A DNA stretch of 64,000 nt from JAFGPL01 sp963781805 (GTDB taxonomy: Bacteria; Bacteroidota; Bacteroidia; Bacteroidales; UBA10428): positions 6,138,001 through 6,202,000 of the forward strand of contig CAWAHF010000004.1 in the NCBI GenBank assembly GCA_963781805.1, written 5' to 3'. The position numbers were made by a program, and so were the translations under genes. The notes under the pieces were generated by a model. The model was not told where the DNA came from and ran no database searches. It saw nothing but the letters and a program-made list of their open reading frames with translations. The stretch's first letter is position 1, and every line of letters begins with the position of its first letter. Shown here piece after piece: positions 8,612 through 16,968 of this stretch.

Positions 8612-9564
8612 GAGTTCTTTGATTTTAAATTTACTTTGGAACGGTAGAAAAGAATTATTCCAAGAATTACAAGCGACAAACCCGAAAAACCTACCATGCT
8701 TGGCAAAAGTCCTCCAAATATAAGCCATTCCCAAAATAAAGCTAATGGAGCTTCGGCAGCTTGTGTTCCATCTGCGGCAGCAAGAGCAAAAGTGTTATTC
8801 TGTGAAAGTTGTCTTGCTTTGTACAACAAACTCGTAGCAACTACACCAGTCGACAAGGCTATAAATGCCGTACTATATAATTGTGAGGTTATTGGTTTGG
8901 GTGGAGAAATAATAATACCAGCAATAGCAAGAATAGGAAAGGCTCCTAATGTCATAAGTAATATTTGACTAAAAACATTTTTGGATATTGAAAATTTATT
9001 CACAGGAATTTTTGTGTATCTACCTTCACAAGCATATTTACATAACGTATTTCCAAATGGATAACAAAATGCAGCAATTGTTATTGGTAGAATTGACTTT
9101 AGATTTATTGAAGAAATTTTAGTGAACTCATCTATGTTGACAAGCACGATTCCTGAAAACATTATAAGTAAATAAACTATACCTTTTAATGAAACACTGT
9201 TACCCAAAATAATAATAACAAGCGGTGTCATAAGAATTGTTAGCTGCCATGTGGTAGCTAAAACCCAACCAGCTGAATAACTTGCTGCATAACATAAAGA
9301 TAAGTAGAAAAGACCGAAACCTACTCCTCCAGCAATAATCCAGAAATACCAATATGAAAAAAAACATTTAATAGTATCCATAAAAGTTCTTTTACCAAAA
9401 GATATAATGGATAACAATGAAAGAAAAAAGAAAACATAGACGTAACGTAAACAAGCTGTCCAAAACCAATGACCGACTTGCTGAACATTAAGCCACCTAT
9501 TAATAGCGAATGTGCTAGAAAAGAAAAATGCTGCTGCTATACCAATTAATATTATTTTTTTCAC
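8608..9564 (-). CDS. EmrE/DMT-superfamily transporter
   Basis: 318 aa, almost entirely hydrophobic with about ten predicted transmembrane helices, beginning with a helix at residues 1-20. Size and overall pattern fit the putative multidrug-resistance efflux (EamA/EmrE-like) branch of the drug/metabolite transporter superfamily. The end of the gene overlaps the OLD nuclease start by 4 bp, and it starts 14 bp after the radical SAM gene, so it is a true operon member. In this setting it might export the product of the radical SAM enzyme or import its substrate. The direction of transport and the substrate cannot be read from the sequence. Confidence 0.8.
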   Translation of the reverse strand: MKKIILIGIAAAFFFSSTFAINRWLNVQQVGHWFWTACLRYVYVFFFLSLLSIISFGKRTFMDTIKCFFSYWYFWIIAGGVGFGLFYLSLCYAASYSAGWVLATTWQLTILMTPLVIIILGNSVSLKGIVYLLIMFSGIVLVNIDEFTKISSINLKSILPITIAAFCYPFGNTLCKYACEGRYTKIPVNKFSISKNVFSQILLMTLGAFPILAIAGIIISPPKPITSQLYSTAFIALSTGVVATSLLYKARQLSQNNTFALAAADGTQAAEAPLALFWEWLIFGGLLPSMVGFSGLSLVILGIILFYRSKVNLKSKNS

Positions 9565-9578
9565 TTACTTTCTTTTCG

Positions 9579-10988
9579 TTAAATGTCATAGCGCTCCTTG
9601 TTATGTAAACGAACAAAAGCTAATTCATCATCAGACATATTAGGTAATTCTGCCAAAACTAATTGAGTTAATACTGGCGTTGGCAACTCACATACCATTC
9701 TATAATATTTTGTAACTAATTCTCTGAAATTTGAATTTGGATGCGTGATTGGTGAAGGAACAGCAGTAAAATCTAAATTCTGAAAAAGCATTGGATTTGC
9801 ATAAAACTCTTTACGCACTTTTTCATTATTCGTATTCATCCATCCATCATTACCTGGAACCATATCTTTAGCAATGTGAGGCCTTGGAACAGCACCGAAT
9901 TGTATTTTCATATCAGCACAAAATTTGACATCAAGTTTCAATGCTTCTTCATCCTCAATATTGTTATGACCAAAAACCATTAGTGTTTCGGGCGTGATGT
10001 TATATTCTGTTCGACAAATATCAATTGTATCCAAACTTTCTTGCACGTTTTGGGGTTTCCTTGTTTCCTTATAAACTTTAGGTGTTGCTCCGTCAATACC
10101 AAAACCAATTTGTTCAAGTCCAGCTTTAACCATCATTTCAATAACATCTGGGTGCTTAATATGTGTCTGTAGAAATGACCGAGAATTTGACAATCCTCTT
10201 AACTTAATTTCAACAGAAGGGAATTTGGATTTAATTTTTGCAACACCTTCAGCAAATGGAAAAAGCTGTAATGGATTTTGGAACAAATCAAGGTTTGATA
10301 AATAAACTTGAAGTTTTCTAATCTTAAATTCTTTAGCCTTATTCAACAAATACTCAAAATCAGAAAGTGCAATATTTATGTCTCTGTATTTTTCAGTAAC
10401 CAGCTGTTTCCTTTCACCAATTGTAATTGTTCGGAGTGCCCCACAAAATGAACATGAGTGTTTGCAACCTTGTGAAAGATAAAATCCAAATTCATTTGAC
10501 AAATAGAGTTTTAATATATCATCTCCAAGTAACTCATATATTGTCTGTAGCGAGACATTCTCTTTTTTAGGGAATTTGCTCTCGTTTATGTCAAATACAT
10601 CACTTAAAGTTTTAATTAAATTGCCATTTAATGTTTGAGGGCTAAAAAGTGATTTCATGTCTATTTCGCTCAACCCTGAAACAACCTGTCCGCCAAGCAG
10701 CAATTGAAAACTTGTTCCGAACTTTCTAATAAGTTTCTGCTCAATATTTATTGCAATCGGAATATAAGGAGCACCTAAAAGGTTTATTCCAACTATGTTG
10801 TGATTTAAATTTGCTTCCGAAATATTTTCATCGACTATTTCTATTTCAACCCCCGCTTCTTTAAGAATAGATGCAACTGTAAATAATGAAGTTGGCATGT
10901 AAATATGTCCCAATTTTTTTTCCGAAAAAGGTGGAGCATAAATATGTCTTGGTTGAATTAATAGTATTTTATTTTTAGGGATTGTCAT
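9579..10988 (-). CDS. B12-binding-type radical SAM enzyme
   Basis: 469 aa. The N-terminal about 110 residues have the Rossmann-like layout of cobalamin-binding radical SAM proteins (KILLIQP at 7-13, LLLGGQVVSG near 96). The [4Fe-4S] cluster motif CKHSCSFC is at 175-182 (CxxxCxxC), followed by the partial TIM-barrel, including GFGIDGATP near 305. I see no clear DxHxxG cobalamin ligand, as in many members of the family, so B12 use is uncertain. It overlaps the upstream binding-protein gene by 4 bp (ATGA). It probably makes or modifies a small molecule; the substrate is unknown. Such an enzyme in an operon with GajAB-like genes is unusual. Confidence 0.85.
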   Translation of the reverse strand: MTIPKNKILLIQPRHIYAPPFSEKKLGHIYMPTSLFTVASILKEAGVEIEIVDENISEANLNHNIVGINLLGAPYIPIAINIEQKLIRKFGTSFQLLLGGQVVSGLSEIDMKSLFSPQTLNGNLIKTLSDVFDINESKFPKKENVSLQTIYELLGDDILKLYLSNEFGFYLSQGCKHSCSFCGALRTITIGERKQLVTEKYRDINIALSDFEYLLNKAKEFKIRKLQVYLSNLDLFQNPLQLFPFAEGVAKIKSKFPSVEIKLRGLSNSRSFLQTHIKHPDVIEMMVKAGLEQIGFGIDGATPKVYKETRKPQNVQESLDTIDICRTEYNITPETLMVFGHNNIEDEEALKLDVKFCADMKIQFGAVPRPHIAKDMVPGNDGWMNTNNEKVRKEFYANPMLFQNLDFTAVPSPITHPNSNFRELVTKYYRMVCELPTPVLTQLVLAELPNMSDDELAFVRLHNKERYDI

Positions 10989-12211
10989 TTGATACCTATA
11001 ACTTCTGTTAAAACTCCATTCTTGTAATTATATATCTTAAAATTCATTTCTTTATTATTTCCATCAGGGTCGAATTTATAAGCACCGGCAAATGCAGCAT
11101 CAAGTGTTATTTTATCCTTGTGTTCCGCTACAAATTTGCTTACACTTTCCCTTGTAATAGGACCATCAATCGATTTAATAATTTTATTTGCCAAAGCAAA
11201 TGCGTCTTTACCGATAGGTTCATAAGTTGGTTCTATACTTTTTTCAGATTTTGAAACTGCTGAAAGAAAGTAGGCATCACTTCCAAGGAATATCCCAGCT
11301 CTAGTTAGCAATTGTTTAACAGTACATCCATCAGTAAAAACTACTGGAATTTTTACGTTCATTGCTTTTAATTCTTCAATCAGTAAAAGGCCATTGGAAC
11401 TTACGCCTACATAAACTATTACATCAGGTATTAAATGTTTACGTTCAAGTATTTCATAAGAACCAATTAATCTTTGACTATTTCCATATGATTGATTTAA
11501 TACAATATTTCCATCTTCAGCTATAACCTCACTTCCAATATTTTTAGATAAATTCTTAGAGTATGTTTGATTGTCCTCGTCAACAAGGATAGCAATCTTT
11601 GCAGTGCTGCCGATTTTATTGTAGATGAACCGCTTTACTATTTTTGCTTGGTTCTGATTATCTGGCACCATTCTAAGTATAGAGTAAAACTTTTCAGAAC
11701 TGGATTGTGAAATTATCCCATCAGCTGTAGCTATCGGCAGAATATAAGCGGGTTTAATTCCACGAAAATCAAGAATAGAGTTAAGTGTTATTTCGGTTAA
11801 CTGACTGTTTGAATTTCCAATTATCATTACACAATTTTCGTCACTAACAAGTTTGTCTGCTACAATCTTTGCTTGTTCAATCGAATATTGGTCGTCTTTC
11901 TTTTCAATACTAATGTTTTGTCCTCTGCTCGTTGTAATTTTAGTTTCATCTCCAAAACCTTGTTTAAATTCTAAAGGAATAGTAAATGTCTTATCAGTGC
12001 CTGACATAACAACAGCAATATATTTTGGAGTTAAGTCACCATTTTTTTGTGACGTTAACAATTCCCTAACAAACCAACCAATTATTGCAACAGTTAGAGT
12101 CAATCCAAGCCACTTAAAAAAAGTCCAAAATATTTTAAAAAATTTTTGTTTAAAGGTAGTTATGTTCACACTTGCACTTTCAGTTTGCAAAGTATCTGTT
12201 GGCTGTTCCAT
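10985..12211 (-). CDS. Membrane-anchored periplasmic-binding-fold protein
   Basis: 408 aa. About 25 cytoplasmic residues, one transmembrane helix (about 29-50, WTFFKWLGLTLTVAIIGWF), then a domain with the type 1 periplasmic-binding fold of ABC branched-chain amino-acid receptors (Peripla_BP_6-like), with typical segments such as CVMIIGNSNS, KIAILVDED and IPVVFTDG. It has no lipobox, so it is held by an uncleaved anchor. It is the first gene of the operon, and its stop overlaps the radical SAM start. The likely role is sensing or capturing a small ligand outside the inner membrane. No ABC permease or ATPase genes accompany it, so classical ABC uptake is unlikely from this locus alone. Confidence 0.75.
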   Translation of the reverse strand: MEQPTDTLQTESASVNITTFKQKFFKIFWTFFKWLGLTLTVAIIGWFVRELLTSQKNGDLTPKYIAVVMSGTDKTFTIPLEFKQGFGDETKITTSRGQNISIEKKDDQYSIEQAKIVADKLVSDENCVMIIGNSNSQLTEITLNSILDFRGIKPAYILPIATADGIISQSSSEKFYSILRMVPDNQNQAKIVKRFIYNKIGSTAKIAILVDEDNQTYSKNLSKNIGSEVIAEDGNIVLNQSYGNSQRLIGSYEILERKHLIPDVIVYVGVSSNGLLLIEELKAMNVKIPVVFTDGCTVKQLLTRAGIFLGSDAYFLSAVSKSEKSIEPTYEPIGKDAFALANKIIKSIDGPITRESVSKFVAEHKDKITLDAAFAGAYKFDPDGNNKEMNFKIYNYKNGVLTEVIGIK

Positions 12212-12275
12212 ATCATTTTTTTTAAGATTTAATATTTTTTCATTGAAGATTTATAAATATTGAATTACAGATGGC

Positions 12276-12342
12276 ATTTGCGCTCTTTGACAAAGCATTG
12301 GTTTTAGCGTTGGTTTGTGCGGCTTTGGCAATGTGTGCAATG
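12276..12342. repeat. R2 stem-loop, copy 3
   Basis: Arms TTTGCGCTCTTTGACAAAGC and GGCTTTGGCAATGTGTGCAA. It lies 65 bp upstream of the first gene of the five-gene operon and is in the same orientation as copy 2 on the other side. Confidence 0.6.
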
Positions 12343-12502
12343 TGGGTGAGCAATTGTTTATAAAATGTGCGGTGGGCAAAAAATAAAAAACATCAGGTCG
12401 GCTTGAGTGTCGGATTTCTGGTCTTGTCAATATTTCTTTTTTCTGTCCTTTCACAATTGTTTACTTTTTAATTTATCGTTGTCGTCTTTTTACACTTGGC
12501 GG

Positions 12503-14725
12503 ACCGGGTAGCTTACGCCCCCTAAGAACCGTACGTGCGACTTTCACCGCATACGGCTCAAGCACTTTTAAGGCCAACCTTGTTAGGGTAGACCCGGCTA
12601 TTGTTTTTACCTCTGCAAACAAAAGTAGTGATTTGTTTGCTATTCAAAGCTAAACGTTTCCTTAAGGATACCCTTTTCTCAAAATATGAATCAAATTCAG
12701 ACAGGTAAGGATTGGCCTTCTGAGCGATTTTAACATGATATCGAATAGGTACCATACCGATTTTATATAAGCGGTAGGAATATATACCTTTATAAGATAC
12801 ACGTTTATCGGAAAAATGATTGCCCAAAAAGTACCTTTTGAACACCCACCTGTGGCCTTTGTCACCATGCTGGCGGGTAGCCCATTTCCAGGTTTGTCCG
12901 AAGATGAATACCTCCAGTTTTCTGAAGGTATTCTTTGAGCAAATACCCTTGTGATAGTTTGACCATCCCCGGATAACCGGGTTTAGTTTTCGTATAAGGG
13001 CATGAGCAGGCAGTCCATGGCTCTCGCGTATGATGAGTTTTATCTTATCTTTGAAAGCCTGTACAGATTTCCGTGATGGTTTTATCAGCAGTTTACCCTT
13101 GTACTTACGGATATGCTGTGATAAGAAGTCAAAGCCCTGGTCAATATTGGTTATTTTGGATTTCTCATCAGAGAGCCTAAGCCCCCGTTCTTTGAGGAAT
13201 TCCTTAACAAGTGGTATGATTTGATTAGTAATTACCTCTTTATCCTTAGCGGTAATAATAAAATCATCGGCATACCTTACAAAATTGACTTTCTGGTTTT
13301 TCCACCTTGGAAACTGTTTGTTTATGGTGGTTTCCAATCCGTCAAGCACCATATTCATGATGATTGGGGATATGATACCGCCTTGTGGAGTACCTTTAAG
13401 GGAGGGGAATAACCTACCTTTCTGGATATATCCTGCTTTGAGCCATTTATCAAGAATGGATTTGTTGACCGGGATATGGTTTAATATCCACTGATGGTCA
13501 ATTTCATCAAAGCAGGCCTTGATGTCGGCTTCATACACCCATTGTGCGCAATTTTTACGGCACAGGATAAGAAAGCATTGTGCAATGGCATCGGCACACG
13601 AACGTTTTTCCCTAAACCCATAAGAATTTAGGTCGGCCATTGTTTCGGCCAGAGGGACAAGAGAAATCATGTGCAGGGCTTGCATAGCCCTGTCATCCAT
13701 GCACGGGATGCTTAAGGGGCGTTTTTTGCCATTCTTCTTAGGGATATATATCCTACGTAAAGGTTTAGGGGTGTATCCCCTGTTCTTAAGGTTTTCAGCT
13801 GCGACGAGTTTATCATACCCGTCTATCCAGATTTTATGGTCAACACCGGGGGTTTTGCCTCCCTTGTTGTTGGCCACCCGGAATACAGCCAATAGTTTAG
13901 CATAAAAGGATTTGGTAATGAGAAACATCAGGGCTTTAGCTTTGCCCCAGCGTTTCTCTTTAACAGCCTTGGCAATACGTCTTTGCAGCCTGTTCACCCG
14001 TTGAATAACCTTTCGCCATATAATGAGGTTCCAGTTATCGGTTTGGTGTGCCAGTGCACACGATGAATTTTCATTCTCGTTCATTTGCTTTCCAGCATTT
14101 ACAGGTTCTAAAAAGTATCATGCCATAAAGTACCAGACAGAGGTGGGCTGGTTTTCACCTGTGGCGATGTTGTGGCCACTATCCCTGACATTACATCAGG
14201 GCATTCGCTTTGTCTGTCCTCTCTGTACGGTGTTTCCCCATGCCTTGCGGTTAGGGTTTTTGATCCCGCTGTTACAGGAAAAGAGAGCACCGTGCTTCCA
14301 TGTTCCATGTAAATAACAAAAGATACAGGTTTAGGCCTATCCTGTCCACCGGCTGGGCAACATCCCCGTAAACGCAACGTTAACCACGTTTAACCTGCCA
14401 GCTTACCATTTTGGTACAAGGCGTGTCATCCTCTTTTTCGCCCTTACGCCATCTCGATGGTTTCGGAATATTTACCTGAGTTGGCCATGCCTGCTCACCC
14501 CAGCCCTAAATCGGTTTTTGAGGCCCCGAAGACTATCCGCTTCACAGCTTATAGCCCCGCCATAGGGTATACAACCCGGCGTTTGGTACTCGTTTCCCGG
14601 AGCTTCAACCGGTAATAGCTGCACTATACACCAGTTGTCCGGTAAGGGTACTGTTGAGGGAACAACAGGTTTTATCAAAGAACAATCCTTTGTAAAACAA
14701 TTATTTACACGACTTCAAGTCGCAA
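12503..14725 (-). mobile_element. Group II intron, copy 2 (2223 bp) inserted in an attC-like site
   Basis: It has the same length and same structure as copy 1, about eight substitutions apart, offset by exactly 11073 bp and in the same orientation. Domain V lies at 12526-12559. Removing it joins CACTTGGCGG to TAACGGTCGACGG, which restores an attC-like palindrome. The insertion position within the R box is equivalent to copy 1. Near-identity shows recent transposition or ongoing gene conversion. Confidence 0.9.
12558..14084 (-). CDS. ltrA: Group II intron reverse transcriptase/maturase (copy 2)
   Basis: 508 aa, identical to copy 1 except Ser at residue 141. All reverse-transcriptase motifs are intact (GTPQGGIISP, YADD), and the maturase domain and the same truncated C-terminus without an HNH endonuclease are present. 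Both copies therefore look able to support splicing, and each could act on either intron. Confidence 0.95.
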   Translation of the reverse strand: MNENENSSCALAHQTDNWNLIIWRKVIQRVNRLQRRIAKAVKEKRWGKAKALMFLITKSFYAKLLAVFRVANNKGGKTPGVDHKIWIDGYDKLVAAENLKNRGYTPKPLRRIYIPKKNGKKRPLSIPCMDDRAMQALHMISLVPLAETMADLNSYGFREKRSCADAIAQCFLILCRKNCAQWVYEADIKACFDEIDHQWILNHIPVNKSILDKWLKAGYIQKGRLFPSLKGTPQGGIISPIIMNMVLDGLETTINKQFPRWKNQKVNFVRYADDFIITAKDKEVITNQIIPLVKEFLKERGLRLSDEKSKITNIDQGFDFLSQHIRKYKGKLLIKPSRKSVQAFKDKIKLIIRESHGLPAHALIRKLNPVIRGWSNYHKGICSKNTFRKLEVFIFGQTWKWATRQHGDKGHRWVFKRYFLGNHFSDKRVSYKGIYSYRLYKIGMVPIRYHVKIAQKANPYLSEFDSYFEKRVSLRKRLALNSKQITTFVCRGKNNSRVYPNKVGLKSA

Positions 14726-14856
14726 TAACGGTCGACGGTATGGACAGTAATGGTTGCGGAGCTGCGTTCTTATCCGCCGAGCGCATACTTTACTGCGGGT
14801 TAAAACCCTCGCAAACCCTTGACACCATTATTGTTTATACCGTTTGTTGTGGCCAG
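14726..14856. repeat. attC-like site 4 (right part; left part 12490-12502, split by intron 2)
   Basis: The rejoined site begins CACTTGGCGG/TAACGGT and ends TGTTGTGGCC. The arms ACGGTATGGACAGTAATGG and CCATTATTGTTTATACCGT pair along most of their length, again with G-T wobbles on the plus strand. The right end GTTGTGGCCAGTTG is mirrored by CAATTGGCCACAAC at site 5, enclosing the toxin-antitoxin pair. Confidence 0.72.
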
Positions 14857-14872
14857 TTGATTTTATTATCAA

Positions 14873-15163
14873 TCAGCCAATTGTCAATCTTACTCTTTTA
14901 CCAAATCCAATCTCAACAAGTCGATACAATGTCGATAATTGAATATCGCTGTGTCCATTCTCAATACGAGATATAAAACTCTTTCTTGTACCGGTCTTTT
15001 GAGCAAGTTCCTCTTGTGTCATGTGAGCTTCTTTTCTTGCATCCCTAAGTATTTCGCCTATTGCAAAAGCTTTTGCTTTTATTTCAAAATCAGTACGTTT
15101 CTCAGTGCCAATCTTACCATATCTCTGGTCTAAGTGTTCGTCAAATGTTGTAATGTCTTTCAT
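14873..15163 (-). CDS. higA: HigA-type XRE-family antitoxin
   Basis: 96 aa. A helix-turn-helix of the XRE type covers about residues 38-92 (MTQEELAQKTGTRKSFISR), followed by SRIENGHSDIQLSTLYRL, typical of HigA antitoxins. The gene overlaps the end of the toxin gene by 4 bp, giving the toxin-first order of higBA modules. The antitoxin would neutralise HigB and repress the operon. Toxin-antitoxin modules are frequent in chromosomal integrons, where they stabilise the array. The pair is alone in its cassette, bounded by GTTGTGGCC / GGCCACAAC ends. Confidence 0.88.
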   Translation of the reverse strand: MKDITTFDEHLDQRYGKIGTEKRTDFEIKAKAFAIGEILRDARKEAHMTQEELAQKTGTRKSFISRIENGHSDIQLSTLYRLVEIGFGKRVRLTIG

Positions 15164-15516
15164 TTTTTGTCTCCTTTCTTTTTATAATCAAAATACTCCC
15201 GCATTATCTGCATTGCTTTCTCAATCTCCTTTTTGGGAGTCTTTTGCGTCTTCTTTTGAAATCCGTTAAACAATACGACTAAATTACCTTTATCAAAACA
15301 ACAAAAAACCCTAAAAATATTACTTTCAAACTCTATACGAATCGCAAATAATCCATCGTATCCTGTCATTTGCTCAAAGAATTTTTTGGGTATCCTATCT
15401 GCTACTGTTACAAGAAAAAGAACATAGTCAATCTTATCTTTAGTCTTCTCTGTCTGTGAATTGAAAAAATCCCAATAATACTCCTTGAAATATATCAGTT
15501 TTCTTTTTGTATCCAT
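15160..15516 (-). CDS. higB: HigB/RelE-like (Gp49 family) toxin
   Basis: 118 aa. The pattern FAIRIEFESNIFRVFCCFDKGNLVVLFNGFQKK is that of phage-derived Gp49-like/HigB toxins: an RVFC core strand, then LFNGFQKKTQKTPKKEIEKA. These proteins are ribosome-dependent mRNA endonucleases. It precedes the XRE antitoxin with a 4-bp overlap. Start at ATG 15516; length is normal for the family. Confidence 0.88.
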   Translation of the reverse strand: MDTKRKLIYFKEYYWDFFNSQTEKTKDKIDYVLFLVTVADRIPKKFFEQMTGYDGLFAIRIEFESNIFRVFCCFDKGNLVVLFNGFQKKTQKTPKKEIEKAMQIMREYFDYKKKGDKK

Positions 15517-15595
15517 TCGACAAAGTTAACGAATAATGGAACAAAATCAAACATGCTTTATAGAAAATTATCCTTGTGCAGGGTGCTGATTCAAT

Positions 15596-15730
15596 TGGCC
15601 ACAACGTTGACAATATGGCCAGTAAGGGATTGCGGGCGATTTCCTATCAAGGTACACGAAACTTTTAAGCGGGCTAGAACCCTTCGCATACCACTGAAAC
15701 CCTTATTGGCTATATTGTGTGTTGGCAGCT
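15596..15730. repeat. attC-like site 5
   Basis: Ends GGCCACAACGTT and GTGTTGGCAGC. The arms ACAATATGGCCAGTAAGGG and CCCTTATTGGCTATATTGT pair over 19 bp with two G-T wobbles, both on the plus strand. The right end GTTGGCAGC is mirrored by GCTGCCAAC at site 6. Confidence 0.78.
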
Positions 15731-15747
15731 GGGCATTTTAATTTCGT

Positions 15748-16296
15748 TTATAATAATTGTATCGTAAAACTGCATCTCTCATCCCCCCTTAATACAGATT
15801 TATTCAATGTTACACTAACTGGTCTATCAAATAAACTTTCATATATTTTCTTTTGTGTCCCTAATGAACAATTGCATAAAATTGATGGAGCATCTTTAGC
15901 TCTTATAAATGGACAATTGCATGTATCTCTTATTTTTTCATTTACTTTTATAATTCCTTTCGCTTTATCATACTCAACTGAATCTGCCCATAGACTCTTA
16001 ATAAAAGTAAAAAATCCATCTGGGTCATTTTTATATTTATTCGCAAAATCTTCTCCACATTTTGCTCCCAATTTATTTAAAACCTTTATAAATGTTTCAT
16101 CATCTATTGTTTCATCTAAAATATAGATTAAGTCTCTATATCTATTTTGCATAAAATCAATTCGCCAATCTGATTTTTCATCATTTTGATTACTTTTTGA
16201 ATTTGCTAATACAGTATTACCTGTCAAAAATGACATTCCTACACATCCACATAAACCGTATGTACATGCACTTTTTAAAAAATCTTTTCTTTCCAT
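15748..16296 (-). CDS. Tat-like exported Cys-rich protein (ATC-hydrolase/DUF6144-like, tentative)
   Basis: 182 aa. The N-terminus MERKDFLKSACTYGLCGCVG resembles the twin-arginine-like leader common on Bacteroidota exported proteins (only one Arg of the pair, here RK). The body has a CNCPF motif near residue 126, then CNCSLG near 142 and a terminal SVLRGDERCSFTI. This is reminiscent of L-2-amino-thiazoline-4-carboxylate-hydrolase-like or DUF6144 proteins, but the family call is from memory and tentative. The cysteines may bind a metal. It is the sole gene of its cassette. Confidence 0.6.
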   Translation of the reverse strand: MERKDFLKSACTYGLCGCVGMSFLTGNTVLANSKSNQNDEKSDWRIDFMQNRYRDLIYILDETIDDETFIKVLNKLGAKCGEDFANKYKNDPDGFFTFIKSLWADSVEYDKAKGIIKVNEKIRDTCNCPFIRAKDAPSILCNCSLGTQKKIYESLFDRPVSVTLNKSVLRGDERCSFTIQLL

Positions 16297-16337
16297 ATTT
16301 CATAAATTAAGTAACTGCTCGAATTTTTTCTTGCCTT

Positions 16338-16473
16338 GCTGCCAACGTTTAGTGTATGGTGTCGTAAGGGTTAGCGGGTTTAAAACCTATCAAGTTACCA
16401 CCCAAAATTGATGCGGGTGATACCGCTCGAAAACCACTGAAACCCTTATGCACTATACACATTGTTGTGCCGT
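16338..16473. repeat. attC-like site 6
   Basis: Ends GCTGCCAACGTT and TTGTTGTGCCG. The arms GTGTATGGTGTCGTAAGGG and CCCTTATGCACTATACAC pair over 18 bp with one unpaired T (left arm) and two G-T wobbles on the plus strand. The right end GTTGTGCCG is mirrored by CGGCACAAC at site 7. Confidence 0.78.
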
Positions 16474-16482
16474 CGTGCTTTT

Positions 16483-16968
16483 TTATATTAGTCTTAATTC
16501 AATTAACCAATATCCTAATATTACAAACAATCCGAATGATATTGAAATCATCTTGTTTTTATTTGTAATCTCCAGTCTTTTAAATAAATCAGACCTATTT
16601 AAATAAATTATCAAGTAAATAAGTCCGAATACTATTAGTCCAATTAATACAGCAAGAATTTCTTTCTGGAGAATCATGAAGATAAATGGAACTATCACTA
16701 TGCCTGATATTATAATTAACAAAGACCAATTTGTCAGCCATTTAAATCTCTCATTTTTTAATCCTAAAAATCCAGCAAGTATTAATGCTGAATATAATAT
16801 CATTAATCCATAAGAATCCTCTTTATATTTGAAAAAATCAACAAGTCCGCCATATAAATTATCATGAATACTTGGGAGTTTATTGAATTGATAAATTTCA
16901 CGAATTAGTAAGATTGCTCCTATAACAATTTCAACAATTGGTAAATATTTTAATAATCTCTTAATCAT
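16483..16968 (-). CDS. Hypothetical integral membrane protein
   Basis: 161 aa with about five hydrophobic helices: residues 7-24, 53-69, 80-102, 105-124 and 140-158. No family is recognised. It overlaps the upstream 16961-17422 gene by 8 bp and shares its cassette, so the two probably form a co-translated pair. Nothing indicates transport or enzymatic motifs. Confidence 0.65.
   Translation of the reverse strand: MIKRLLKYLPIVEIVIGAILLIREIYQFNKLPSIHDNLYGGLVDFFKYKEDSYGLMILYSALILAGFLGLKNERFKWLTNWSLLIIISGIVIVPFIFMILQKEILAVLIGLIVFGLIYLIIYLNRSDLFKRLEITNKNKMISISFGLFVILGYWLIELRLI

Noticed and set aside
8612..8734. Upstream in-frame start for the OLD nuclease gene
   Set aside because: It would add 41 residues unlike the family and overlap the transporter gene by 127 bp; the ATGA overlap at 8611 gives the normal OLD N-terminus MNITKVTIENYKCLNG.
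1485..14084. Reverse transcriptases as part of a retron or diversity-generating retroelement
   Set aside because: Domain V/VI RNA, the maturase region and identical flanking RNA show that these are group II introns; no template/variable repeat pair or msr/msd was seen.
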